The notes: generated by a model from the letters alone, not told the origin. Shown: positions 17,673 through 27,770, counted from the first letter of the stretch. The stretch: DNA of 64,000 nucleotides from Frankia umida (GCF_023242945.1 NZ_JALKFT010000001.1:310001-374000); one strand, 5' to 3'. Numbers and translations are program-made.

Positions 17673-19134
17673 CCATCCCCAGGTTGCGGAGCACCAGCAG
17701 CACGCTGAGCACGATCCGGCCCTGGACGACGTCGTTGTACCGCCACGGATAGATCAGCTGGGACACCGCGGCCACGGCCAGCAGACCCACCGCCACCCGT
17801 CCGCCCCGACGCGCCGCCGCTCGTACGGGACGACTCCCCGCCCCTTCACCAAGCCCACCGGGCCCACCGGCCGGCCGCACGGCGATCACCGCGGCGGCCA
17901 GCGCCAGCAGCCAGACGAGGTACTGCGGGCTCAGCACCCGGGCGGTGACGACCACCACCAGCACCAACGCCAACGCCCGGCTGGCCAGCACCTCCGCGAC
18001 CGCCCGCGCACCCGCCGACCCCGCCTCGGACAGCCCAGCCTCCGTCAGCCCGGAAGCGGACGGCCGCCTGGGAGCGAACGGCCACTCGGTGGGTGGTACG
18101 GCGCGTAGCCACCACCACAGCGCCGCGGCGACGATCACCACGACCTCGGTCAGCGAACAGGCCGTCGCGACGGCCCGGGCCCATGGTCCGTCGAACTGCA
18201 GGGAGCCGTAGGAGTACCGCGGACCCGGCCCACCGGCCATGTGGACGAGCACGAACGGGGTCGCCGCGACCGATTCGACCTGTAGGCCGCGCGCCTGTTG
18301 GGCGCCGACGAAGCCGAAGGCGTCCCGCCACCATCCCGTGGCCACCAGTACCGCACCGAACATCACCACCGCGCCCACCAGCCCGCCGAGCAGGCGACGC
18401 AACGGCGCCCATGACATCGGACGGGGCAGCGCGACGAGCATCAGCACCGGCCAGACCTTGCACGCCGCGCCGACGCCGATCGCGAACCCGGCCCGGCCGG
18501 GACGTCCACGGGCGACGGCGAGCACGGCGGCCAGTGCGGCGGCGGCCGGCAGCAGATCGAAACGGGCCAGTGCCACCGGCCCGAGCGCGGTCAGGCCGAG
18601 CGTCCAGAACCAGGCGGCGTCCCGCCCGCGACGCGCCAGGGCGACCGTGACCGCCGCGTCGACCAGCAGGGCCAGGCCGACGAATGCCACCCGATAGGAC
18701 AACGCCGAAAGTGTGTGCGCGAGCTCCGGCAGGACGAACACGACCGCCGCCGCCGGCGGGTACTGCCACCGTTCGTCCCCCACCGGCAGCCCGCCGCCGT
18801 GACCGAGAGTGCTCGCCCAGTCCGCGTAGATCCGCAGGTCCCCCCGCACGTTCTGCTGGGCACCGAACGTCTGCCCGGTCAGTACCAGGACAGTGAGCAG
18901 GGCACGCGTGACCAGCCAGGCCGCCACCAGCCGACCGGCGCCTGCGCGCGGGCAGCCCGGAGCTGTCCGGCCTGGGCCGGTGGACGCGGTGGACGCGCTG
19001 GTCCCCCCGGCGGACGGCGCCGCGGTGGCCGAGGGAGGCGGCGGCGGCGGGCGACGTGGCCCGGGCAGGAAGGCCGATCGGCGCGCACGCACGTCCGCGA
19101 ACGTACCCGGGGCCCGTGATGCGCGATGGCTCAC
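17581..19134 (-). CDS. Glycosyltransferase family 87 (DUF2029) membrane protein
   Basis: Predicted GT-C mannosyltransferase-type membrane enzyme, 517 residues. After a disordered Pro-rich N-terminus (1-65), the sequence has about ten helices. Marks of the family are DLRIYADWASTL in the first loop, RWQYPPAAAVVFVLP, and the conserved ACKVWPVLMLVALP segment; relatives use polyprenyl-phosphomannose or arabinose donors for envelope glycolipids. Start is GTG at 19134. Together with the two neighbouring membrane proteins it forms a three-gene envelope-glycan block on alternating strands, so it is not an operon. Confidence 0.8.
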   Translation of the reverse strand: MSHRASRAPGTFADVRARRSAFLPGPRRPPPPPPSATAAPSAGGTSASTASTGPGRTAPGCPRAGAGRLVAAWLVTRALLTVLVLTGQTFGAQQNVRGDLRIYADWASTLGHGGGLPVGDERWQYPPAAAVVFVLPELAHTLSALSYRVAFVGLALLVDAAVTVALARRGRDAAWFWTLGLTALGPVALARFDLLPAAAALAAVLAVARGRPGRAGFAIGVGAACKVWPVLMLVALPRPMSWAPLRRLLGGLVGAVVMFGAVLVATGWWRDAFGFVGAQQARGLQVESVAATPFVLVHMAGGPGPRYSYGSLQFDGPWARAVATACSLTEVVVIVAAALWWWLRAVPPTEWPFAPRRPSASGLTEAGLSEAGSAGARAVAEVLASRALALVLVVVVTARVLSPQYLVWLLALAAAVIAVRPAGGPGGLGEGAGSRPVRAAARRGGRVAVGLLAVAAVSQLIYPWRYNDVVQGRIVLSVLLVLRNLGMVIVCWWALRAVAGPPPSRRGRPPARPMPPP

Positions 19135-19288
19135 CCCGATGCGCTCGGCGGACTCCCGCCGCTGTCACCTATTGTTTCCGCCATATCGAGTCACTGCCCA
19201 TGGCGTGCAACGGAGCACGGCGTGGCCGGCGGACCGGGCGGCGCGTCCGACGGCGGAGGGTGACTCGAAACGCGCCGTGGAGGTGCCT

Positions 19289-20545
<1,257 letters not shown>

Positions 20546-20645
20546 CCGTCCGACCCACCCGACCGCCGGACCGGCCCATCACCCAGACCCCACGCCCCGG
20601 GTCCCAGGCCCCGGGCCAGTCCGGCCCACACATCCCCGACCAGCA

Positions 20646-20691
20646 CGGCGCCACGTCCCACACCTGTCCGGCGCCACGTCCCGCACCTGTC
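20646..20691. repeat. Two direct copies of a 23-bp unit after the dehydrogenase
   Basis: Units at 20646-20668 and 20669-20691 begin CGGCGCCACGTCCC and differ at a single base; a partial third copy follows. They lie in the 256-base gap between convergent genes, which is otherwise Pro-codon-like, C-rich and without a supported gene. Confidence 0.85.
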
Positions 20692-20801
20692 CGGCGCACG
20701 TTCCGGACAGCGCCCGGACGGATCCCGGCCGCCCCCCCAGGGCCCGGACCGTTCGGGCGTTCGGACGTCCGGGGCAGGCAGGATGGATGCCGCTGCCCGT
20801 G

Positions 20802-21197
20802 TTACCCGCGCTGCCCCCGTGACCTGCGCGTTCTGGTGGCGGCTGACGACGGCCGCGACGGTGCCGGGGGCAGCTGACCGGTCCGTTCCACCTCGGCCGC
20901 GGCGGCCGCGGCCACCGCGAGGAGCGCGTCCCCGTCGTCCGCGGCTGACGTGCGGCAACGACGCCGGTTCCCGCAGCGCTCACAGGCATGGGTGAGCACC
21001 GCTCGGTCCGCCCCGAACTCGACAGCGATCGGCCGCATGGCCCCGCCGCACGCCTCCGCCCGGTCGCCGGGGTTGCGATCCACGTGTCGTGACCACAGGC
21101 AACGCGGACAGTGATTGCTGTAGCCGTTACCCTGCACATCCAGCCCGCAGGTGAGGCAGGTGAAGTCCTCCCGCACCCGGGTGAAGCGCCGCGTCAC
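20802..21197 (-). CDS. RNHCP domain zinc-ribbon protein
   Basis: Small cytoplasmic protein of 131 residues with the RNHCP domain. Two CXXC-like knuckles are seen: FTCLTCGLDVQG, then YSNHCPRCLWSRHVD, giving the family name motif (here S-NHCP). GDRAEACGGAMRPI follows, and a second pair CERCGNRRRC. The function of this family is not established; the cysteines suggest Zn binding. The GTG at 21197 starts VTRRFTRVRED, the usual family beginning; the longer frame upstream is low-complexity. The C-terminal 40 residues are Arg/Ala/Pro-rich. It diverges from the DUF3263 gene. Confidence 0.87.
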   Translation of the reverse strand: MTRRFTRVREDFTCLTCGLDVQGNGYSNHCPRCLWSRHVDRNPGDRAEACGGAMRPIAVEFGADRAVLTHACERCGNRRRCRTSAADDGDALLAVAAAAAAEVERTGQLPPAPSRPSSAATRTRRSRGQRG

Positions 21198-21480
21198 CCC
21201 GTCAGCGTAGTGCGCACATCCCCGAAGATCCGCGCCCACCGACATCAGAGGTGCTGACAGGACGGTGGCGGGCGGGATGGTGATCCTGCTGTCGTTCCTG
21301 TGGGTGACGTAGGTGGGTGGGCCGTGTGGGCCGGACGTGTGTGGATGGGACGCGTGGGTGGGGAGGAGCGAGGATGTCGGACCGACGGGGTGAAATAGTG
21401 GGCGTCGAGTCATACCGGGCGGGGTTCACCCACGTCCGGTCGCGCCCGTCGTCCCACCCGCGTCTCGAGGAGGTCGCACC

Positions 21481-21996
21481 GTGCAGGCCGCCGCACCCCG
21501 ACCTTCCGAACAGCCAGCCCAGCCTGACCGGCCCGCGGGGCCGGAGCACCCCGGGCACCCCGAACAACCAGGGCGGCCCGCACCGGCGAGCCCGTCCGAA
21601 CTGGTAGAGCAGCCCGGCGACACCGGGCAGCCGAAGCGACCCGAACAGGCGGAACAGGCCAAACAGGCTGGTGAGGCCAAACAGGCTGGTGAAGCCGAGC
21701 GGGCTGGTGAAGCCGAGCGGGCCGGGGGGCCGGAGGTCCGCGAGCCTCGGTTGTCGGAGCGGGATGCTCGCATCCTGGCGTTCGAGCAGGGGTGGTGGCG
21801 GCATCCGGGGGCGAAGGAAGAGGCGATCCGGGCCGAGTTCGGCCTCTCGTCGACGCGGTACTACCAGATTCTCAACCGGCTGATCGACAGCGAGGCGGCG
21901 TTGGTCACCGACCCGATGCTCGTGCGTCGGCTACGTCGGCTACGTGAGCAGCGGCGGGCGGCACGAGCCGGCCGGCGCGACCGGGACGAGGAGTAG
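21481..21996 (+). CDS. DUF3263 family protein with repetitive N-terminus
   Basis: A 171-residue actinobacterial protein. The C-terminal half is the DUF3263 domain: RLSERDARILAFEQGWWRHPG, then FGLSSTRYYQILNRLI, which resembles a winged-helix or helix-turn-helix DNA-binding unit. The first 85 residues are disordered and Glu/Pro/Ala-rich, with an 18-bp repeat (EAKQAG, EAERAG) at about 21650-21720. GTG at 21481 is preceded by GAGGAGG. It is followed at once by a LytR_C protein; this pairing is common in actinomycetes. Function unknown; a regulatory role is inference. Confidence 0.85.
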   Translation: MQAAAPRPSEQPAQPDRPAGPEHPGHPEQPGRPAPASPSELVEQPGDTGQPKRPEQAEQAKQAGEAKQAGEAERAGEAERAGGPEVREPRLSERDARILAFEQGWWRHPGAKEEAIRAEFGLSSTRYYQILNRLIDSEAALVTDPMLVRRLRRLREQRRAARAGRRDRDEE

Positions 21997-22003
21997 TTCC
22001 CGC

Positions 22004-22666
22004 ATGGCGCATGGCACAGGTGCTCCGGGGCGGCGACACGCGCCGACGGGGCGGGGGTCGCGGCTACGCGGCGTGTGGGCGGGGATCATCGCGATTCTCG
22101 CCGTGCTCGTCGGGATTCTGGTCGTGAACCTGGTCAACGGGGAAGACGCCACGAAGGATCCGAACGCGTCCGCCGCGGCGCCGAGCCGCACCCCGCTGGA
22201 CGCCGCCCTCGGCACCACGTCGCCCTCGACCGCCCGGTCGGCCACCGCCTCGCCGACGGCGACACCGTCGGCGTCGGCGAGGCCCGATCCGGCCAGGACC
22301 ACCCCGGCACCGACTCCGCCGCCCGAACAGCCGGCCGCGGGTCCGGGCGCACGACCGGGCGCCGCGGTGTCGACCCCGATCGCGGTGCTCAACAAATCGC
22401 AGATCAAGGGCCTGGCCGAGGCCGCGGCCAGGAAGCTCACCGACACCGGCTTCACGGTCTCGCGGACGGGAAACTTCCTGTCGACCTACAACGTCCCGGT
22501 CACGACCGTGTACTACGCCGACGGTCAGGAGCAGGCCGCCCAGACCCTCAAGGACTCCGTCCCGGGTATCGAAAAGATCGTGCCCAGGTCAGAGACCCGC
22601 ATCGTCGTCGACGATCCGCTGATTCTCGTCATTACGCGCGACTTCCCCGCAGACCCGGAAAAATGA
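22004..22666 (+). CDS. LytR C-terminal domain membrane protein
   Basis: A 220-residue protein with a short basic cytoplasmic N-terminus, one membrane helix (about 27-45, GIIAILAVLVGILVVNLV), a Thr/Ser/Pro-rich linker (about 50-120) and an extracytoplasmic LytR_C domain (IAVLNKSQIKGLAEAAARKL, then VYYADGQEQAAQ). This domain is found at the end of LytR-CpsA-Psr wall-glycopolymer ligases but here stands alone without the catalytic domain. ATG at 22004 lies 7 bases after the stop of the DUF3263 gene, with GACGAGGAG inside that gene as its ribosome-binding site. Confidence 0.85.
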   Translation: MAHGTGAPGRRHAPTGRGSRLRGVWAGIIAILAVLVGILVVNLVNGEDATKDPNASAAAPSRTPLDAALGTTSPSTARSATASPTATPSASARPDPARTTPAPTPPPEQPAAGPGARPGAAVSTPIAVLNKSQIKGLAEAAARKLTDTGFTVSRTGNFLSTYNVPVTTVYYADGQEQAAQTLKDSVPGIEKIVPRSETRIVVDDPLILVITRDFPADPEK

Positions 22667-22749
22667 TCGCCTGATCGCCGGTCGCGACATCCCACAGTGG
22701 GCGTGTCCGCCGGAACTCGACCATTCCGACATCGACCCGGGAAGGCCCC

Positions 22750-23619
22750 GTGACCGAATCCACCCGCCACGAGCCCGCCTCCGACCAGCCCGCGCAGCCC
22801 GCGCCGCGCACCCCCGCGGGCGGGGCAGGGCTCGCCGCCCTGCTGACCGCCCCGCAGCGGGCGCTGGTCGCCCTCGACTACGACGGCACCCTGTCCCCGA
22901 TCGTCGCCCGTCCCGCTGATGCCGTTCCGGCGGCGGGGGCGGTCGAGGCACTGCTGGCGATCTCCCGGCTGGTGGGCACAGTCGCCATCATCACCGGCCG
23001 ACCGGTGGCCGCGGTGCTGGAACTGACCCGGCTGGAGAAGCTCGCCGACCTCGGCGACTTCGTGATCCTCGGCCAGTACGGGTTGCAGCGCTGGGACTCC
23101 CAACGACGGGAGATCACCAGCCCCGATCCGCTGCCCGGTGTCGCGGCCGTGCGCGCGGCGCTGCCCGGGGTGCTACGGGACGCGCCGCCCGGCACCGTCG
23201 TCGAGGACAAGCACCACGCGCTGGTCGTCCATGTGCGCCGCGCGGCCGATCCGGACGCGGCCCTCGCCGCGCTCTCCCCCGCGCTGACCACGCTCGCGAC
23301 GGAGAACGGCCTGGAGGCGGCTCCCGGCAAAAGGGTGCTCGAGCTACGTCCTCCGGGCCACGACAAGGGCGGTGCGCTGCGGGAGCTCGTGGCCACCCGC
23401 GGTGCGCGCTCGGTGCTGGTCGCCGGGGACGATCTCGGTGATCTGCCGGCGTTCGACGCCGTCGAGGAGCTGCGGGCGACCGGTGTGCCGGGGATCGCCG
23501 TGTGCAGCGACAGCCCCGAGGTGCCGAACGCCGTGCGGGAACGGGCCGATCTCGTCGTCGGCGGCCCGGCCGGCATGGTGTCCCTGCTCGAGGTCCTCAT
23601 CGAGCGCCTGAGCCGCTGA
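22750..23619 (+). CDS. otsB: Trehalose-6-phosphate phosphatase
   Basis: HAD-superfamily enzyme (289 residues) that removes phosphate from trehalose-6-phosphate, the second step of the OtsAB trehalose pathway. Motif I is LDYDGTLSPIV near residue 42 with the nucleophile and acid Asp pair. Motif II is IITGRP near 80. The substrate-contact stretch VEDKHHALVVHVR lies near 155, then GKRVLELRP, with GDDLGDLPAF as motif IV near 225. The GTG start follows GGGAAGG. It converges on otsA, so the two genes are adjacent but not in one operon. Confidence 0.93.
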   Translation: MTESTRHEPASDQPAQPAPRTPAGGAGLAALLTAPQRALVALDYDGTLSPIVARPADAVPAAGAVEALLAISRLVGTVAIITGRPVAAVLELTRLEKLADLGDFVILGQYGLQRWDSQRREITSPDPLPGVAAVRAALPGVLRDAPPGTVVEDKHHALVVHVRRAADPDAALAALSPALTTLATENGLEAAPGKRVLELRPPGHDKGGALRELVATRGARSVLVAGDDLGDLPAFDAVEELRATGVPGIAVCSDSPEVPNAVRERADLVVGGPAGMVSLLEVLIERLSR

Positions 23620-23640
23620 CCGGGAAGGCCCCGCCGGTCA
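23617..23640. terminator. Small hairpin spanning the otsB and otsA stop codons
   Basis: TGACCGG (23617-23623) pairs with CCGGTCA (23634-23640). The two arms contain the stop codons of the two convergent genes. It is short and without a U-tract, so the terminator call is tentative. Confidence 0.4.
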
Positions 23641-25260
23641 GGGGGCGGCGGCCAGGGCCGCGAGCTGGTCGGTGAACCAGATACGCGGGGGGAGGCGGCC
23701 GGCGACGGCGGCGAGTTCCGCGGCTCGCCGCCGTCGCTCCGCGGCCGGCATGATCAGCGCCGTGTGCAGGGCCGCCGCCGTCGCCTGCACATCGAACGGG
23801 TTGACCACCAGCGCGGCCCCACCCATCTCGGCGTACGCCCCCGCCTCCCGGGACAGCACCAGCACCGCGTCGCGGCGGGACAGCGCCGCCCCCTCCTTCG
23901 CCACGAGGTTCATCCCGTCCCGGACCGGGTTGACCACCAGCACCTCGGCCAGCGACAGCGCCGCGATCGAGCGGGGATAGTCGTCGGTCACCTCCAGGTG
24001 CAGGGGACACCAGTCGTCCTCGGCGAACTCGTCGTTGATCTCGGCGGCGAGCCGACGCACCGCCTGGGTGTACTCGCGGTACTCGGGCAGGTTGTGCCGC
24101 GACGGATAGGCACACACCAGGTGCATCACCTGCCCGCGCCACCGCGGCTGGGCGCGCAGCAGCTCACGGTAGGCCAGCAGGCCCCGCACGATGTTCTTGG
24201 ACAGCTCCGTCCGGTCGACCCGCACGATCAGCCGTCGTCCGCCGGCGAGCGCCGCGAGTTCCGCCGCCCGCCCGGCCACATCCGCCTGCGCGGCCCGGTC
24301 CCGCAACTCCCCCACGTCCACCCCCAGGGGATGGACGCCGATCCGAACCAGCCGTCCCCCGTCCGCCTCCACCCCGTCCGCCTGCGCCCCGTCCGCCTGC
24401 GCCAGTACCCGCACCTGACGGTCGTGGACGGCCACACCGGGCAGCGCCTCGGCGCACCGTTCGAACGCGTCGGCCCAGGCATCGGTGAGAAAACCCAGTC
24501 GGTCCGCGCCGAGCAGACCGTGCAGCAGCTGCGCCTGGACGTCGTCGGGCAGAATCCGGAAGTAGTCCGGTGGCGCCCACGGGGTGTGACTGAAGTGGGC
24601 GATCCGCAGGTCAGGGCGCATCCGACGGAGCTGGCCGGGGACGAGCATCAGGTGGTAGTCCTGCACGAGGACGCAGGCTCCGGGCGCCGCCTCCTGCGCC
24701 AGCGCCTCGGCGAACATCGCGTTGTACGCCTGGTAGGCGGCCCAGTCCTGGCGAAACCGCGCACCGAACACCGGCTGCGACGCCGGCGCGTACAACAGAT
24801 GCTGGACGAACCACAGCACCCGGTTCGCCACGGCGTTGTAGGCCCGGTCGAAGATCTCCTGATCGATGTCGAGGATGCGCACCGCGGCGCGGCCGGTGTC
24901 GAAGCCAGCCCGGTCGAGCCGCCCGTCGGGCGCCCGGCTCGCCGCCCGCCGATCGGCGTCCCCCAGGGCCGCGCACACCCACACCAGGCGGTCGGCGTCC
25001 GGCGGCGCGTCGGCGGCCGCCTGCCCGAGCCCGGACACCAGCCCGCCGGCGCCACGTCGCAGCAGCAGCTCGCCGTCCGGACCATCGGCGAACGCGACCG
25101 GCCCACGGTTCGACGCGACGAGGACCCGCGCCGTCCCGGTAGCAGCCGAGGGCGCGGGAACAGGCTCCGGGGGCGCGGGCGCAGCATCCGGGGGCACGGG
25201 GGCAGGGTCCGCCGATACGGAAGCAGGGGCCACAGCGGTGCTGTGTGTGACGTCCGACAT
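23638..25260 (-). CDS. otsA: Trehalose-6-phosphate synthase
   Basis: GT20 glycosyltransferase making trehalose-6-phosphate from a nucleoside diphosphate-glucose and glucose-6-phosphate. Residues 40-540 cover the family: VLVASNRGPV, VLVQDYHLMLVPGQLR, IAHFSHTPWAPPDYFRILP, VDRTELSKNIVRGLLAY, and the donor-binding end LAEVLVVNPVRDGMNLVAKE. The ATG at 25260 opens a Pro/Ala-rich disordered leader of about 38 residues before the first strand; the upstream extension in frame is not supported. Together with otsB it supplies trehalose as a compatible solute. A family-typical N-terminal loop (NRGP) replaces the NR of the E. coli enzyme. Confidence 0.93.
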   Translation of the reverse strand: MSDVTHSTAVAPASVSADPAPVPPDAAPAPPEPVPAPSAATGTARVLVASNRGPVAFADGPDGELLLRRGAGGLVSGLGQAAADAPPDADRLVWVCAALGDADRRAASRAPDGRLDRAGFDTGRAAVRILDIDQEIFDRAYNAVANRVLWFVQHLLYAPASQPVFGARFRQDWAAYQAYNAMFAEALAQEAAPGACVLVQDYHLMLVPGQLRRMRPDLRIAHFSHTPWAPPDYFRILPDDVQAQLLHGLLGADRLGFLTDAWADAFERCAEALPGVAVHDRQVRVLAQADGAQADGVEADGGRLVRIGVHPLGVDVGELRDRAAQADVAGRAAELAALAGGRRLIVRVDRTELSKNIVRGLLAYRELLRAQPRWRGQVMHLVCAYPSRHNLPEYREYTQAVRRLAAEINDEFAEDDWCPLHLEVTDDYPRSIAALSLAEVLVVNPVRDGMNLVAKEGAALSRRDAVLVLSREAGAYAEMGGAALVVNPFDVQATAAALHTALIMPAAERRRRAAELAAVAGRLPPRIWFTDQLAALAAAP

Positions 25261-25418
25261 GCGTTGCACACAGCGGAGAGTAGGCCATCTGCGCCGCCGT
25301 GAAGGCCCGCTCCGGCGCACCGCTCAGCCCAGATGTTGGTCTCTCGCTGGTACCGATGCCTTTTCGCCGGACGGCCACCGCCCACGCACCATCGACCCGA
25401 GGCAACCCTCGGTGACTC

Positions 25419-26216
25419 TCAGTCGACGATGGCCTGACGCACCGCATTGGCCCAACCGGCGCCGACGGAGCCGTCCTCAATGGTGACGTTGTCGTACTTC
25501 GGTAGCAGCCCGGGGATGCTGGGATGACGCAGCGCGTTGGCGACCAGGTGCATCCGACCGACGTGCGCGGCCATCTCCAGATCACTCGCCGAGTCGCCGA
25601 TCGCGATCGCCTCGGTCGGCGACAGCCCACGTCGGCGCAGGTCGTAGGCCACGGCGTCGCCCTTGCTGACGCCGTCTGGCACCAGGTGGTAGACGTGCGG
25701 CTGGCCGCCGAGATGCGGCATGTGCGACGGCGAGATCAGCCCGTTGTCGCGCATGCTCAGCCAGCCGAAACCGATCTCGGTGAGCCACGCGTCGACCTCG
25801 GCGACCTCGATCCGCCCGCGCAGCATCACATCGATCTCACGCCCGGTGTGCCAGGGCGTGTGCAGCTCCAGCTCACCGGGATGACGGTCGATCAGCTTGT
25901 CCAGCAGGACGGGTGGGACCTGGTCGAAGTCGGACGGCATCGCACCGCGCAGGATCTCGCTGTCGCGCCCGCGGTTCCAGCCGACGATCGCACCGAGCTC
26001 GCCGATGAACCCGTCCGCGCCGAAGATCTGCGCCGCCTCGAGCAGCTGCGGCCGGGTGCGCCCGCTCACCAGCACCAGCAGGACTCCCGCGGTGTGCAGC
26101 TCGATGAGCGCCTGCGCGGGCTCCAGGGTCACCCCCCCGCCCTCGGCGAGAAAGAAGCAGCCCCCGGGCCCGACCATCGTGCCGTCAAGATCGGTGTAGA
26201 CGACGCGGACACTCAC
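25419..26216 (-). CDS. HAD-IIB family phosphatase
   Basis: Cytoplasmic sugar-phosphate phosphatase-type protein, 265 residues. Motif I VVYTDLDGTMVG near residue 5, motif II LVLVSGRTRPQL near 49, motif III Lys in VSKGDAVAYDL near 192, and motif IV AIAIGDSASDLEMA near 211. A cap domain lies between motifs II and III, so type IIB. It resembles sucrose- or mannosyl-3-phosphoglycerate phosphatase relatives; its position next to otsA suggests a sugar-phosphate substrate, which is inference. GTG at 26216 is chosen because motif I begins at once. It diverges from the threonine synthase leader. Confidence 0.82.
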   Translation of the reverse strand: MSVRVVYTDLDGTMVGPGGCFFLAEGGGVTLEPAQALIELHTAGVLLVLVSGRTRPQLLEAAQIFGADGFIGELGAIVGWNRGRDSEILRGAMPSDFDQVPPVLLDKLIDRHPGELELHTPWHTGREIDVMLRGRIEVAEVDAWLTEIGFGWLSMRDNGLISPSHMPHLGGQPHVYHLVPDGVSKGDAVAYDLRRRGLSPTEAIAIGDSASDLEMAAHVGRMHLVANALRHPSIPGLLPKYDNVTIEDGSVGAGWANAVRQAIVD

Positions 26217-26350
26217 TGTTATGAACTCCCTGGTCCTAGGACGGCACCCGGTGGGACACTGGCTGACGCGACACACAACCGTGAACCAGGAAACATCGGT
26301 GCACGATCTCGGGCACGCGGTCTACAGTACGGACAGACAACTTCATCTGG

Positions 26351-26466
26351 CTCATCCAGAGGGGCAGAGGGAACGGCCCGGCGAAGCCCCGGCAACCACC
26401 CGCACGCTGTGCGTGCGCGGCAGGTGCTAATTCCGACCTGTGGCAGGTTGCCGCGGGAAAGATGAG
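26351..26466 (+). ncRNA. SAM-I (S-box) riboswitch
   Basis: S-adenosylmethionine-sensing leader. P1 is CTCATC (26351-26356) with GATGAG (26461-26466). The conserved core is visible: CAGAGGGGCAGAGGGA, GGCCC, CGAAGCCCCGGCAACC, a variable GC hairpin (26400-26420), GGTGCTAATTCC and a further ACCTG/CAGGT helix. GGTGCTAATTCC and GCAACC are hallmark S-box elements and differ from SAM-IV. The 3' strand of P1 overlaps the ribosome-binding site GAGGAG (26464-26469) of thrC. Ligand-stabilised P1 should therefore block translation initiation. Confidence 0.93.
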
Positions 26467-26469
26467 GAG
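26464..26469 (+). promoter_or_regulatory. thrC ribosome-binding site inside riboswitch P1
   Basis: GAGGAG lies seven bases before the ATG at 26477 and decides that start over the ATG at 26462, which is itself part of the P1 stem. Half of this site is paired when the SAM-bound P1 helix forms. Confidence 0.8.
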
Positions 26470-26476
26470 CTTCTCC

Positions 26477-27763
26477 ATGACTCTCGCGCCCGAGCGCGCC
26501 ACCGCCTCCGCCCTGGACGTGGCCAACCCCGCCGTCGGCCTGTCCTGTCGCCACTGCGGAGCGACCTACCCGCTGTCACCGAGCCATGTGTGCGTCGAGT
26601 GCTTCGCCCCGCTGGAGATCTCCTACGACCCGGACCTGCTGCGCCGGGTCACCCGGGAGTCGATCGAGGCCGGCCCGCGCAACCTGTGGCGTTACGTCGG
26701 CCTGCTGCCCGCCGGCCACGACCCGTCCCGCCGGGTCTCCCTCGGTGCCGGCTGGACGCCACTGCGCCACGCCCCGCGGCTGGCCGCCGAACTCGGGATG
26801 AAGACGCTGTACGTCAAGGACGACAGCGCCAACCCCACCCACTCGTTCAAGGACCGGGTTGTCTCGGTCGCCCTGTCCGCCGCCCGTGAGCTTGGTTTCA
26901 CCACGGTGGCCTGCGCGTCCACCGGTAACCTCGCCCAGTCGGTGGCCGCGCACGCCGCCAGTGCCGGGCTGCGCTCGGTCGTCCTCGTCCCGCACGACCT
27001 CGAGGCCGGCAAGACCGTCTCCACCGGTGTGTACGGCGGCACCCTGGTCGCCATCCAGGGCACCTATGACGATGTCAACCGGCTGTGCAGCGAACTGGCC
27101 GGCGAGTACGAGTGGGCGTTCGTCAACGTCAACGTGCGCCCGTTCTACGCCGAGGGTTCCAAGACGCTGGGCTACGAGGTCGCCGAGCAGCTCGGCTGGC
27201 GGCTCCCCCAGCAGGTCGTCGTGCCGATCGCGTCCGGCTCGCTGCTGACCAAGGTCGACAAGGCGTTCGGTGAGCTCGGCAAGCTCGGCCTGGTCGAGCC
27301 GACCCCCTACCGGGTCTTCGGCGCCCAGGCCGCCGGCTGCAACCCCGTCGCCGCCGCCTTCAGCCGCGGGGTCGACACCGTCGCCCCCGTCCGTCCGTCG
27401 ACGATCGCCAAGTCGCTGTCCATCGGTAACCCCGCCGACGGCCCCTACGCCCTGGACGTCGCCCGCCGCACCGGCGGCGCGATCACCGACGTCACCGACC
27501 CCGAGATCCTCGAGGGCATGCGCCTGCTCGCCCGCACCGAGGGGATCTTCGGGGAGACCGCCGGTGGCGTCACGGTGGCGACTCTGCGCCGTCTGCTGCG
27601 CGAGGGCCTACTCGACCCCGAGGCCGAGACCGTCATCTACAACACCGGTGACGGCCTGAAGACCCTCGACCCGCTGGTCGAGACCGGTGGCCCCACCGCC
27701 ACCATCAAGCCCTCCCTGCGCGCCTTCGAGGCCGCAGGCCTGGGCGACGACTCCGCCGCCTGA
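26477..27763 (+). CDS. thrC: Threonine synthase
   Basis: PLP enzyme converting O-phosphohomoserine to threonine, 428 residues. An N-terminal zinc ribbon has CRHCGATY and CVECFAP (about residues 18-44). The PLP Lys is in NPTHSFKDRVV near 117. The glycine-rich stretch CASTGNLAQSVAAHA near 150 and IASGSLLTKVDK near 253 bind cofactor phosphate and substrate. The zinc-ribbon form is the actinobacterial/plant-like type. Translation is apparently controlled by the SAM-I riboswitch directly upstream. It is followed by a terminator and stands alone. Confidence 0.95.
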   Translation: MTLAPERATASALDVANPAVGLSCRHCGATYPLSPSHVCVECFAPLEISYDPDLLRRVTRESIEAGPRNLWRYVGLLPAGHDPSRRVSLGAGWTPLRHAPRLAAELGMKTLYVKDDSANPTHSFKDRVVSVALSAARELGFTTVACASTGNLAQSVAAHAASAGLRSVVLVPHDLEAGKTVSTGVYGGTLVAIQGTYDDVNRLCSELAGEYEWAFVNVNVRPFYAEGSKTLGYEVAEQLGWRLPQQVVVPIASGSLLTKVDKAFGELGKLGLVEPTPYRVFGAQAAGCNPVAAAFSRGVDTVAPVRPSTIAKSLSIGNPADGPYALDVARRTGGAITDVTDPEILEGMRLLARTEGIFGETAGGVTVATLRRLLREGLLDPEAETVIYNTGDGLKTLDPLVETGGPTATIKPSLRAFEAAGLGDDSAA

Positions 27764-27770
27764 GGCCTGC

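Noticed and set aside
26351..26466. SAM-IV riboswitch
   Set aside because: SAM-IV is common in actinomycetes, but the GGTGCTAATTCC segment and the order of helices follow SAM-I.
26462..26476. ATG at 26462 as thrC start
   Set aside because: It lies in the riboswitch P1 strand and on top of the ribosome-binding site used by the ATG at 26477.
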